A DNA stretch of 13,433 nt, taken from positions 1-13,433 of the forward strand of contig CAZAGT010000117.1 in the NCBI GenBank assembly GCA_964484515.1. Reading direction: 5' to 3'. The notes under the pieces are model-generated. The model was not told where the DNA came from. It was given only the letters and a program-made list of their open reading frames with translations, and did not search any database. Both the position numbers and the translations under genes were made by a program. The stretch's first letter is position 1. Each line of letters begins with the position of its first letter. This document shows, piece by piece, positions 1 through 7,361 of the stretch. The DNA is from CAZAGT01 sp964484515 (lineage in GTDB: Bacteria; Desulfobacterota; DSM-4660; Desulfatiglandales; HGW-15).

Positions 1-206
1 GCCCTCCGGCCGCCTCGGGTAGCGCCTTATGCCGAGACAACGCACTCAATTCCTCTTTTTTGAAAAGAGACCCCCATGGCCGGGCGAACACGCATCGAAG
101 AATCTAAAAATGGCAAAACGAAGGATCGTTTTCAAAAAGTTTCCCGGTGATCAAATTGGCCGCCCTCCTGAGGCGGGTAGACTTCCGTGGCAAGCAGCGA
201 GGCCGA
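1..206. repeat. Partial copy A of a dispersed palindromic repeat (right half)
   Basis: Bases 1-90 match 10491-10580 at 84 of 90 positions by my hand alignment. Similarity fades for about 50 nt and returns at about 141-206 against about 10631-10697, with a one-base offset. The window opens inside the element, so the left arm is missing. The segment includes the right-arm core CCCCCATGGCCGGGCG (71-86). It also has CCGCCTCGGG (10-19), which can pair with CCTGAGGCGG (167-176). An open frame crosses this copy, but I do not regard it as a gene because it follows the repeat rather than any protein family. Confidence 0.85.
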
Positions 207-213
207 GTCCTGA

Positions 214-237
214 CTCCTGCGTAAGGAGCTTTTTTTT
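214..237 (+). terminator. Terminator-like hairpin just upstream of ruvA
   Basis: CTCCT (214-218) pairs with AGGAG (224-228) around the loop GCGTA, and the stem is followed by eight T residues (230-237). The stem is only 5 bp, so intrinsic strength may be modest, but the U tract is good. It could end transcription from upstream, beyond the repeat. It could also act as a leader attenuator for ruvAB, because the ruvA start is only 24 nt away. Confidence 0.5.
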
Positions 238-261
238 GCCCAATCAGAATCCAATTGCACC

Positions 262-864
262 ATGATTGCACATCTCATCGGCTCACTCTTGAAGAAGACG
301 CCCCAGGTCGCGATTATCGATAATGGCGGCGTCGGCTATGAAGTCTACGTCCCGCTCTCGACCTATTATGCCTTACCCGGCGAAGCCGAGCGTGTAAGCC
401 TCCACATTTACACCCACGTAAGGGAGGACGCCCTCACCCTTTTCGGTTTTCATACGCTCCTTGAAAAGGAGATCTTTCTGATGTTGACCTCTGTTACGGG
501 AATCGGTCCAAAATTGGCGAACAACATCCTCTCCGGTATCGGCCCGGAGGAACTGCTCGCGGCCATGGCGGCCGGTGATGCCCTGCGTCTGCAGGCGATC
601 CCGGGAGTTGGCCGTAAAACGGCGGAACGAATCGTTCTCGAGTTGAAGGAGAAGGCGACGGAAATGAGCACCGACCGGCAGGCCCCCGGGATGCACATCA
701 CGACCGAGGAGGCCCAGGGCGTATTTGAGGATGCCCTCTCCGCTCTTCTGAATCTGGGGTATTCCCCGCGGCAGGCCAAGGGGGCCGTACGGAAGGCGCT
801 TACGGCCGTGGAAGATGTCCATCTTGAGGGTGTCATCAAAGAGGCCTTGAAGTCCCTGACGTGA
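262..864 (+). CDS. ruvA: Holliday junction branch migration protein RuvA
   Basis: RuvA binds four-way Holliday junctions as a tetramer and loads the RuvB hexamers that drive branch migration in recombinational repair; it acts in the cytoplasm on DNA. The 200-residue product has the usual family length. The N-terminal OB-fold domain begins MIAHLIGSLL and covers about 1-64. The second domain carries two helix-hairpin-helix motifs, TSVTGIGPKLA (about 76-86) and AIPGVGRKTAERI (about 112-124). After a variable linker, the C-terminal three-helix domain that contacts RuvB spans about 150-200. ATG 262 gives the conserved N terminus, although no strong Shine-Dalgarno sequence is visible. ruvB follows after 20 nt, so the two are very probably cotranscribed. 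ruvC, often next to ruvA, is not seen in the short stretch upstream, where a repeat lies instead. Confidence 0.97.
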   Translation: MIAHLIGSLLKKTPQVAIIDNGGVGYEVYVPLSTYYALPGEAERVSLHIYTHVREDALTLFGFHTLLEKEIFLMLTSVTGIGPKLANNILSGIGPEELLAAMAAGDALRLQAIPGVGRKTAERIVLELKEKATEMSTDRQAPGMHITTEEAQGVFEDALSALLNLGYSPRQAKGAVRKALTAVEDVHLEGVIKEALKSLT

Positions 865-884
865 TATAAGAATGGCGATAGCCT

Positions 885-1913
885 ATGACAGCGAGAATCG
901 TAGATTCGGAGACCGATCAGTGTGAATTTCCCACCGACGTCAGTCTGCGCCCAAGGACGTTGAGCGAGTACGTCGGCCAAGCGGAGGTGAAGCGAAACCT
1001 ACGGGTCTTTATTGAGGCGGCCAGGGCACGGGCTGATGCCTTGGATCATGTCCTTTTTCACGGAAGCCCCGGCCTCGGCAAAACATCATTGGCCCATATC
1101 ATCGCCACAGAGCTTGGGGTGGATATCAAGGGCACGTCCGGGCCGGTGTTGGAACGGGCAGGAGACTTGGCGGCGATCCTCACGAGTCTGGAAGCGCGGG
1201 ACGTCCTCTTTATCGATGAGGTCCATCGTCTGAACAGAGTGGTAGAAGAAACGCTCTATCCGGCCCTTGAAGACTATCAGCTCGACGTGATTATAGGCCA
1301 GGGACCCTCTGCCCGGACCATGAAAATCCCCCTGCCCCCGTTCACACTCGTAGGAGCGACTACGCGGGTGGGGCTGTTGACGCCTCCGCTCAGGGAGCGT
1401 TTTGGTGTTATCTTGCGGGTTGACTACTACAAACCGGCAGATCTTCAGGAGATCGTCCTAAGGTCGGCTGCGCTACTGCAACTCCCGATAAAGGAGGATG
1501 GTGCTTACGAGATCGCGAGGCGATCCCGGGGGACACCTCGGGTGGCCAACCGAATCCTACGCCGCGTCAGGGATTACGCCGAGGTGGAGGGCGACGGAGT
1601 CATTACCCTGGAGATCGCCAAAGCGGCGCTCGACATGTTGGAAGTGGATGATGAAGGACTCGATAAGATGGATCGGCACATCCTCCTCACGATCATCGAA
1701 AAGTTCGGCGGTGGTCCGATCGGATTGGATTCCCTCTCCGCCGCCGTTAGTGAGGAGAAGGACACCCTTGAGGATGTATATGAGCCCTTTCTGATTCAAA
1801 GAGGCTATATCAAAAGGACCCCGCGGGGTCGAGTGACCACCGAGAGAGCCTTTCACCACTTCGGCCTCACGATGACCGAGGGCCAAGTCCAACGACAGAA
1901 GAAGCTATTTTAG
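885..1913 (+). CDS. ruvB: Holliday junction branch migration ATPase RuvB
   Basis: RuvB is the AAA+ hexameric motor that pulls DNA through RuvA-bound Holliday junctions using ATP. The 342-residue protein has normal length and intact motifs: Walker A GSPGLGKTS (60-68), Walker B LFIDEVH (108-114), sensor 1 GATTR (157-161) and the arginine-finger region PLRERF (168-173). The C-terminal winged-helix part includes FGGGPIGLDSLSAA and the usual ending region FLIQRGYIKRTPRGR. ATG 885 is the only plausible start, because an in-frame TGA lies just upstream. No clear Shine-Dalgarno sequence is present, so translation may be coupled to ruvA, which ends 20 nt earlier. The protein looks functional. Confidence 0.98.
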   Translation: MTARIVDSETDQCEFPTDVSLRPRTLSEYVGQAEVKRNLRVFIEAARARADALDHVLFHGSPGLGKTSLAHIIATELGVDIKGTSGPVLERAGDLAAILTSLEARDVLFIDEVHRLNRVVEETLYPALEDYQLDVIIGQGPSARTMKIPLPPFTLVGATTRVGLLTPPLRERFGVILRVDYYKPADLQEIVLRSAALLQLPIKEDGAYEIARRSRGTPRVANRILRRVRDYAEVEGDGVITLEIAKAALDMLEVDDEGLDKMDRHILLTIIEKFGGGPIGLDSLSAAVSEEKDTLEDVYEPFLIQRGYIKRTPRGRVTTERAFHHFGLTMTEGQVQRQKKLF

Positions 1914-1996
1914 TCTCGATTAAATGCTCAGACCTCGACAGGAACTCCCCTGATCAGGTCGGCTCCTTGATGAAGGTTAAGCGCCTTGCGGCTTGG

Positions 1997-2013
1997 AAAG
2001 GAGGTAGGCCATT
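1997..2013 (+). promoter_or_regulatory. Strong Shine-Dalgarno followed by AUU start codon
   Basis: AAAGGAGGT (1997-2005) matches the anti-Shine-Dalgarno complement at 8 of 9 positions. After five bases (AGGCC) comes ATT at 2011-2013, which opens the reading frame of the next glycosyltransferase. The frame has a TAG at 2005-2007, so no start further upstream is possible. No ATG or GTG occurs in frame before GTG 2176, and that start would remove the first strand of the GT-A fold. I therefore read ATT as the initiator. The alternative is a base-call error or mutation of ATG. Confidence 0.65.
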
Positions 2014-3375
2014 TCAGACTTCTCACAGGGCCGGAGCAAAATCACAACGTTTCATATCCTGAAACAGGACCGCAAACACCTGCGGACCCAGCTGAGACTC
2101 CATTCACGCTGGAAGAAGACCGTCCTGGTCGTTCCCTGCCTTTCCAGTGAATACGCCGATCCCCCCAATCAACCGGTGTTTGAGAACCTGCTTCGGCAAC
2201 TGCGTCATGTCGCCTATCTATCACAGGTTATTTTTGGGTTGGACCAGGCATCCGAAAAGGAGGCCCTATTTCTGAAAGAGATGATCAGTAAACACGGCCT
2301 CAGAAATTATCTAATCCAGTGGAACGACGGTCCCGGCTTCCGCAGCATTTACGACAAGCTGCAAGAGGCCGGATTCAATATCCGGCAACCGGGCAAGGGC
2401 AAGAATATGTTTCTCAGTTTCGGGATAGCCATTGCGCTCGGGGCCCATTCGATCGGAATCGTCGACGCAGACATCAGGACCTTCAAGAGGGTCCAGCTCG
2501 ATCGTCTCCTGTACCCCGTGGTGTGTCTGAACTACGACTTTTCAAAGGCCTACTACGCGCGGATCATGGAGAGGGAATTATACGGTCGGGTGAAACGTCT
2601 CCTTCTGGACCCTCTTCTGCTCGCCCTCAAGCGAAAATTCACCGAATCGAGAGAAGAGAAGATGCTGCGCCTGATCGATTTCTTGCTCGGGTTTCATTAT
2701 CAACTCTCGGGAGAAGTGGCCTTTCATGTGGATCTGTTGAAGCGGTTGCGTTTTGCTACGGATTGGGGTGTGGAGATCTTCACTCTGATCGAGGTCTACC
2801 GCAAGGCGGCATCGACCGCCCAAGTGATGTTTTCGGATGAGCCCTTCGACCACAAACACCAGCCCGTCTCGGAGAAGGATCAAAGCAAGGGGCTCTATCG
2901 CATGGCCGTCGATATTGTCACCACATTGATGAACGCCCTTGTGATCGAGGAAGGCCTGGAGATCTCAGACACGTTCTTTCGTGATGTGGCGATAACGTAT
3001 AGTGCCGTGGCCGAAGATCAAATCAAGAAGTACTCGGATGATTCCGATTTCAGTAATTTGAGATATGACAGAGATGCGGAGGAGTATATCGTTAGGAACG
3101 TATTTCGAAATTCGATCCTGAAGGCCGGGGAGTTGATTTCATCACCCAACCGACTGACGGAAAGGTTCTTGAGGTTCGTGAATTCCTACAGCGAGTTCAA
3201 ACCTTTTCTCGCAAATGGCCTAGCAGACGCTATCCTAGCGGTAGAGAGCAAGACACGCCAGAGCGTTTATGAGACACCCACGACCGTATCTTGGGAACGC
3301 GTAGCCAGCAAGCTCCCGCGCATCTTCTTCGATTTGATCGAAGTCGTCGAAGTGGAGAAAAGACGTTGGAGCTGA
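2011..3375 (+). CDS. GpgS-like (GT81-type) glycosyltransferase with AUU start
   Basis: This is a GT-A-fold nucleotide-sugar transferase related to glucosyl-3-phosphoglycerate synthases, which make the precursor of glucosylglycerate. From ATT 2011 the product has 454 residues. Visible elements in order are the first strand and loop KKTVLVVPCLSSEY (about 35-48), the basic PGKGKN (127-132), the metal-binding DAD (152-154, in IVDADIRTF), SGE (233-235), DWGVEI (251-256) and DHKHQ (280-284). The helical C terminus carries KGLYRMAVDIV. The order PGKG, DxD, GGE/SGE, GVEI, then histidine is that of GpgS. The N terminus from ATT, (M)SDFSQGRSKITTFHIL, fits my recollection of family N termini of the form M-x-D-F-x-Q...ITT-x-H. 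A second glycosyltransferase follows after 56 nt, probably in the same operon. No phosphatase gene is adjacent, so the exact acceptor and sugar are unproven. Confidence 0.85.
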   Translation: MSDFSQGRSKITTFHILKQDRKHLRTQLRLHSRWKKTVLVVPCLSSEYADPPNQPVFENLLRQLRHVAYLSQVIFGLDQASEKEALFLKEMISKHGLRNYLIQWNDGPGFRSIYDKLQEAGFNIRQPGKGKNMFLSFGIAIALGAHSIGIVDADIRTFKRVQLDRLLYPVVCLNYDFSKAYYARIMERELYGRVKRLLLDPLLLALKRKFTESREEKMLRLIDFLLGFHYQLSGEVAFHVDLLKRLRFATDWGVEIFTLIEVYRKAASTAQVMFSDEPFDHKHQPVSEKDQSKGLYRMAVDIVTTLMNALVIEEGLEISDTFFRDVAITYSAVAEDQIKKYSDDSDFSNLRYDRDAEEYIVRNVFRNSILKAGELISSPNRLTERFLRFVNSYSEFKPFLANGLADAILAVESKTRQSVYETPTTVSWERVASKLPRIFFDLIEVVEVEKRRWS

Positions 3376-3431
3376 TCGGCCAGTGCGGCCCTGGATCATG
3401 AACGTGTACCATAAGGGAGGTATTACCCGAG

Positions 3432-4649
3432 ATGCTTGAGAATGAGGTGAACCCTGATAGGATAACGAAGGCCGATCTGGTGGTCTGCATCCCTTCCTAC
3501 AAGGAGGCTGATTCTATCTCCTATCCCGTTGAGAGGGCGAGCGAGGGGCTGGTCAAGTATTTTTCTGGACAGAGTTCCGTGATCATTAACTGCGACAACG
3601 ACTCGCCGGACGACACGAAGGGAGCATTTCTGAATACGCCGACGCAGGTCCCCAAGATCTATATTTCGACACCGTCGGGAGTCAAAGGGAAGGGTAATAA
3701 CTTCAAGAATCTTTTCAAGAAGGTAGCCGAACTAGAGGCTCAGGCCGTTGTGGTGGTAGACGCCGATCTGAAAAGCATAACTCCGGAATGGATCAAGCGC
3801 CTTGGTGAGCCCCTCTTAACCGATTACGCTTACGTGGCCCCCCTTTATGTGAGACACAAGTACGACGGTACGATTACCAATGGGATCGCCTATCCTCTTT
3901 CAAGGGCCCTCTACGGAAGAAGAGTACGTCAGCCGATCGGCGGAGACTTCGGATTTAACGGAGAGTTGGGCCGCTGGTATCTTGAGAGCGGTATATGGGA
4001 TGAGGCCATCGCGAATTTTGGGATTGACATCTGGATGACGACCTTGGCTCTCAATCACGGTGGCCAGATCTGCCAGTCTTTTATGGGCAGACCGAAAATT
4101 CACCGCCCGAAGGATCCCGGCGCCGCCCTTGGTCCCATGTTCAGACAGGTCGTGGGGACCATTTTTGCCTTGATGCCCCGCTTCGGGGATCACTGGACCC
4201 AAGTAAAGTATAGTAAACCGACAGCGATCTTTGGCTTTGGCCTGGGAGAGGTGGAGATGCCCCCGAAGGTAGAGGTCGACGCGGACAACCTCTTCCGGAA
4301 ATTCTCTGATGGTTTCGATCAATACCAAACGACCCTGGAAGCGGTCCTCTCCGAGGACGTGTTCAAGAAACTCCGGGAATTACGAGGCATGAAGCCACGT
4401 GTCTTTAGCTTCCCAACCGATCTTTGGGCGAGGGTGCTCTACGATATGGCCGTTGGCTACCGCGATGCCGTCTGCGAACTGGATGTCATGATGGACTCCC
4501 TGATTCCACTCTATTTCGGTAGAACCTTCTCTTTTGTAAAAAAGACCAAAAGGATGTCGACCCTTCAAGCCGAAGAGGCCATCGAGGAAGACTGCGCGAC
4601 CTTTGAGATGACCAAACCTTACCTCCTTAAGCGCTGGGGGCAGACATAA
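3432..4649 (+). CDS. GT-A glycosyltransferase, mannosylglycerate synthase-like (GT78/GT81-related)
   Basis: The 405-residue protein is a retaining-type GT-A glycosyltransferase by motif order. It has the N-terminal strand LVVCIPSYKEAD (16-27), the glycine/lysine loop GVKGKGNN (83-90), the metal-binding DAD (110-112, in VVVDADLKSITPEW) and the acceptor-site block QPIGGDFGFNGEL (167-179). GIDIWMT (197-203) and a histidine in PKIHRP (about 224) follow. The DADxxxxxPEW and QPxGG(D/E) blocks resemble mannosylglycerate synthase. It is distinct in sequence from the preceding glycosyltransferase, not a tandem duplicate. GGGAGG (3415-3420) lies 11 nt before ATG 3432. The 56-nt spacing from the previous gene suggests cotranscription and a shared product, perhaps a glycosylglycerate-type solute or glycoconjugate. 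Donor and acceptor cannot be read from sequence. Confidence 0.75.
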   Translation: MLENEVNPDRITKADLVVCIPSYKEADSISYPVERASEGLVKYFSGQSSVIINCDNDSPDDTKGAFLNTPTQVPKIYISTPSGVKGKGNNFKNLFKKVAELEAQAVVVVDADLKSITPEWIKRLGEPLLTDYAYVAPLYVRHKYDGTITNGIAYPLSRALYGRRVRQPIGGDFGFNGELGRWYLESGIWDEAIANFGIDIWMTTLALNHGGQICQSFMGRPKIHRPKDPGAALGPMFRQVVGTIFALMPRFGDHWTQVKYSKPTAIFGFGLGEVEMPPKVEVDADNLFRKFSDGFDQYQTTLEAVLSEDVFKKLRELRGMKPRVFSFPTDLWARVLYDMAVGYRDAVCELDVMMDSLIPLYFGRTFSFVKKTKRMSTLQAEEAIEEDCATFEMTKPYLLKRWGQT

Positions 4650-4754
4650 CGATTTGTCAGCTTGTCCCCGACCGTTGATCCCAACATCTGCGGCCTGATC
4701 GCACGCGAGCCCGTTCATACACGGGCAAAATCCTACTACATATGGTATTTTCTC

Positions 4755-4783
4755 TTGACTCCTACCTCAACCCATTGTAGAAA
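4755..4783 (+). promoter_or_regulatory. Candidate sigma70-type promoter for the deacetylase-wbqC unit
   Basis: TTGACT (4755-4760) and TAGAAA (4778-4783) are separated by exactly 17 nt. They match the -35 and -10 consensus at 5 of 6 and 4 of 6 positions. The pair lies 46 nt before ATG 4829 and after the end of the glycosyltransferase gene, so it would start a separate transcript. A 6-bp hairpin (GCCCGT 4709-4714 with ACGGGC 4721-4726) sits upstream but lacks a T tract, so I do not call it a terminator. Confidence 0.5.
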
Positions 4784-4828
4784 GGACGAGATCCTGAGCA
4801 GAACACCTCTTGACGGAGAAGGGGAGCC

Positions 4829-5629
4829 ATGGCAGGCGATCGGCAGGGGATGACCAGGAGGAGATTTCTAAGGAAATATTGCTGCTTACTAGCCAGTTGG
4901 TTCTTCGGGGGCCGCCATCTGTTGCAGGCTATTGCAGACGTAGGCGAGGCCGATGCGAGTGAAGGGAACCCTCGTATCGCCTTGATTATCGATGACATCG
5001 GCAATAGTCCCGACAGGGCCAGACAATTCTTGGAGTTAGGCGTTCCTTTGACCTTTTCGGTCCTGCCGCAACTTTGGGCTTCTAATGACTTGGCTCACGA
5101 GATCTACGATAGGGGCCACGAAGTCATGCTTCATCAACCCATGGAACCCTGTGATGCGCGGATCGACCCGGGACCGGGGGCCCTTTACGTGGGTGATCGG
5201 GCCACTCGGATCGCCACGGTCATGTCGAAGAACTTTGAAGATGTCCCTTTTGCTGTCGGTGTCAACAACCACATGGGTTCCAGGTTCACGGCTCGTCGCG
5301 ACGAGATGAACCGGGTGCTGCAGGTCGTCAGGGAGAGGCAGCTGTTTTTCATCGACAGTCTAACCACGAGACATTCGGAGGGCTATCAGGTCGCCCAACG
5401 GCTCCACGTCGACACCGCGTGTCGCAATCTTTTCCTAGATGTTCGCCAGGATTATGCTGCTATCTTCCGCCAACTCCTCACGCTACGAAACCGTGCCCAT
5501 CGATATGGGCGGGCCATAGGGATAGGTCATCCATTTCCGGAAACAATACGGGCGATCGCCCGTTTCGTGGAGACACTACCGAGTTCAGGATTCTCAATGG
5601 TGTATGCCTCCGAGGCTCTCGACGCGTGA
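4829..5629 (+). CDS. Divergent polysaccharide deacetylase family protein (DUF610/PF04748), Tat-type signal
   Basis: The 266-residue protein belongs to the exported divergent polysaccharide deacetylase family. That family has the NodB-like barrel, but its substrate is largely unknown. Active-site-type motifs are IIDDIGNS (53-60, paired Asp), LHQPMEP (101-107), NNHMGS (146-151), FIDS (174-177), FLDV (202-205) and GHPFPET (233-239). The N terminus has TRRRFLRK (9-16) followed by a short hydrophobic stretch, fitting a twin-arginine signal and export to the periplasm. ATG 4829 and ATG 4850 are both possible; the second gives MTRRRFLRK, a more typical Tat N terminus, but neither has ideal Shine-Dalgarno spacing. 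wbqC follows after 36 nt. In several bacteria this family sits near envelope or cell-division genes, which fits a cell-wall or glycan role. Confidence 0.9.
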   Translation: MAGDRQGMTRRRFLRKYCCLLASWFFGGRHLLQAIADVGEADASEGNPRIALIIDDIGNSPDRARQFLELGVPLTFSVLPQLWASNDLAHEIYDRGHEVMLHQPMEPCDARIDPGPGALYVGDRATRIATVMSKNFEDVPFAVGVNNHMGSRFTARRDEMNRVLQVVRERQLFFIDSLTTRHSEGYQVAQRLHVDTACRNLFLDVRQDYAAIFRQLLTLRNRAHRYGRAIGIGHPFPETIRAIARFVETLPSSGFSMVYASEALDA

Positions 5630-5665
5630 GGAGTCGCGACACCTCTGGCCTGACAGGGCGCCTGC

Positions 5666-6355
5666 ATGATCGTCTCAGCATACCAGCCCTATTTCTGTCC
5701 TTACCCCGCCTTCTTCTACAAGGCCCACCTTTCAGATGCCTTCGTCATCCTGGATGAAGTTCAATTTCCCCGCGGAACCACCTGGGTAACCCGAAATCGT
5801 TTTAAGAACCACCAAGGGCCCCTGTGGATGACTGTGCCCGTATGGAAGAAAGGGTTGGGTCTACAAAAGATTGACGCCGTCCGCATCTGTCACGAAGGAC
5901 GCTGGACGACCAAGTCCTTGGCCAGCTTTGAGATGGCCTATGGCAAGGCCCCCTATTACCGGGAGCAACGTGACTTTCTGGAAGACGTGTTTTCGTCGAG
6001 GTATGAGCAGCTCATTGATCTCAACATGGCGATCATTCAGCGCCTCAAGGAGTTGCTTCGAATCCGTGCGCCATTCGTGAGGTTATCTGAATTAAGCATT
6101 GAAGCCTCAGGTGATCGTCTATTAACAGAGATATGCAAAAAGACCGGGGCCACTCAGTTCTTGGCCCAACGCTCGGCGAGGAAATTCTTGAATGCGGACG
6201 TGTTTAGTGCGGAAGGCATAGAGCTACATTTTTTCAATCCGCCCTCGCCGGTCTACCCTCAGCTCTGGGGACCCTTCCTTCCCAATCTCTCTGCTTGGGA
6301 TCTCCTCTTCAACTGTGGTCCAAAAGCCCACGATATCCTCATCGGGAACAGGTGA
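5666..6355 (+). CDS. WbqC family protein
   Basis: The product has 229 residues and matches the WbqC-like family (PF08889), whose members occur in O-antigen and other polysaccharide clusters and whose chemistry is still poorly defined. The diagnostic N-terminal pattern is present: AYQPYFCPYPAFFYKA, then FVILDEVQFPRGTTWVTRNR (about 27-46) and WMTVPVWK. The C-terminal part carries GDRLLTEICKKTGATQFLAQ and the ending SAWDLLFNCGPKAHDIL, also typical. No membrane segment or signal peptide is visible, so it is probably cytoplasmic. It starts 36 nt after the deacetylase gene and probably shares its promoter, suggesting envelope glycan or aminosugar metabolism. No strong Shine-Dalgarno sequence precedes ATG 5666. 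Confidence 0.9.
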   Translation: MIVSAYQPYFCPYPAFFYKAHLSDAFVILDEVQFPRGTTWVTRNRFKNHQGPLWMTVPVWKKGLGLQKIDAVRICHEGRWTTKSLASFEMAYGKAPYYREQRDFLEDVFSSRYEQLIDLNMAIIQRLKELLRIRAPFVRLSELSIEASGDRLLTEICKKTGATQFLAQRSARKFLNADVFSAEGIELHFFNPPSPVYPQLWGPFLPNLSAWDLLFNCGPKAHDILIGNR

Positions 6356-6360
6356 ACCGA

Positions 6361-6377
6361 TCACCCTCTCGGGGTGA
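6361..6377. other. Hairpin between convergent genes
   Basis: TCACCC (6361-6366) pairs with GGGTGA (6372-6377). The hairpin lies between the wbqC stop (6355) and the end of the convergent DUF1566 gene (6407). There is no T tract on either side. It may mark or protect 3' ends of both transcripts but is not a classical intrinsic terminator. Confidence 0.4.
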
Positions 6378-6406
6378 CGCACGGGAGCGAGTATAAAGGG
6401 CGGCTT

Positions 6407-7033
6407 TCAGGGAAGGGATCGAACCAGGCGGACGGAGTTCTTGGAGCTCATGGGGAAGTCGAGCGGGAAGCCGAGGCGAAAATTGGCCTTCCAGGCCCGG
6501 GTTGTCCCTTTCGTGTCCAGACTCCAACAGTACTTCTGGGTCGGTTCAAAGATGGGATCGATAAAGAGTTGGCTGCCATTCCATTCATTTTCCAGTAGCG
6601 AGGCGAGTTCCTCGAGGGTTGGCACACGCCAATCGGAATGATCCGCAAAGCCCTTTTCGTTCACGTGTTGGGCGTAGGTCTTGGCCTCGATCCAGGTCAG
6701 GGGCTGGCTCGAGCCTCCTTTCTGCCACATCAGCCCGGTGGCCAGATCCGTCACAGTCCCATCCTGGTTGTCGATCAGGTCATTCTCGAAGGACCCCTCC
6801 GGATTACAGAAATCCCCATTGTAGTTCCAACAGGAAGCGTAGAAGCCGTTACCCTTCAACATGGCTTTGACATCCACCTGAGAAAGGTCCCGCGGTTCGC
6901 TTCTTAATGTCACCGGACTTCGACTAAGGTTGGTCTCTGCAACGACGTCTTCCGGATTCCCGAAGGCCGGCCCGTGAGAGACCAGGTAGAAAGATACCCA
7001 GAAAAGCAGTGCGAATCCGATCCGCCTTCGCAT
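6407..7033 (-). CDS. Exported DUF1566 (Lcl C-terminal domain) protein
   Basis: The 208-residue protein begins with a basic n-region and hydrophobic core, MRRRIGFALLFWVSFYL, and a probable cleavage site near AFG (about 23-25), so it is likely secreted or periplasmic. After a low-similarity stretch comes DVKAMLKGNGFY (about 54-65). The DUF1566/Lcl_C domain follows: DNQDGTVTDLATGLMWQK (about 88-105), SDWRVPTLEELASLL (about 133-147), and a final block NSVRLVRSLP. A cysteine pair (C68, C76) and C169 could form disulfides. On the coding strand, GGGAG precedes the ATG at about 7 nt. The family's role is unknown; members are common as surface or secreted proteins, often in many paralogues. It is monocistronic and convergent with wbqC. 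Confidence 0.88.
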   Translation of the reverse strand: MRRRIGFALLFWVSFYLVSHGPAFGNPEDVVAETNLSRSPVTLRSEPRDLSQVDVKAMLKGNGFYASCWNYNGDFCNPEGSFENDLIDNQDGTVTDLATGLMWQKGGSSQPLTWIEAKTYAQHVNEKGFADHSDWRVPTLEELASLLENEWNGSQLFIDPIFEPTQKYCWSLDTKGTTRAWKANFRLGFPLDFPMSSKNSVRLVRSLP

Positions 7034-7361
7034 CCCAAACTCCCATTTCAGACGTCCTGGTTCGAGTGGAGGTTACTTGGGCAAAGAGGTAGAGTCAAGT
7101 TGAAGCTGCTTGGAATACCCCCTCACCAAGGAGTTCTTTTGCCGTTGAGATCAGCACCTATATGCAGCTTGCTAAAGAGGCATCCTCTATCAAGTGCGCA
7201 ATTTTTCCCGGGATGTGAGCCCCTGCTGAGAGTTCAGACGAGAACAAATTGCTTGAATGTCTCTATTCGCTCCTATATGTAAACACGATCTCATCGCCCC
7301 GAGACGAAGCCACAGGACATGGGGGTCCCTGGGGTAGACTCACTTGCCTTCGCCAGGTTTA
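7034..7361. other. Non-coding spacer without recognised features
   Basis: This 328-nt stretch lies between divergently oriented genes. Apart from the ribosome-binding site of the DUF1566 gene at its left edge, I see no gene, RNA or strong promoter. TTGCTT (7249-7254) with TATATG (7274-7279) is a poor promoter candidate because of its 19-nt spacing. One or more promoters for the flanking genes should lie here. Confidence 0.5.

Noticed and set aside
29..265. Open frame of 78 codons before ruvA
   Set aside because: It runs through the repeat copy and the terminator-like hairpin, overlaps the ruvA start, and resembles no protein family.
2176..3375. GTG 2176 as the start of the first glycosyltransferase
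   Set aside because: It would remove about 55 residues, including the first strand of the GT-A fold, and it lacks a Shine-Dalgarno sequence. The frame is open back to a strong one at 1997-2005.
6619..6907. Plus-strand open frames opposite the DUF1566 gene
   Set aside because: They are antisense shadows; the minus frame carries a signal peptide and clear DUF1566 motifs.
7249..7279. TTGCTT...TATATG promoter for the PrgY gene
   Set aside because: The 19-nt spacing and more than 300 nt of hairpin-rich leader make it unconvincing.
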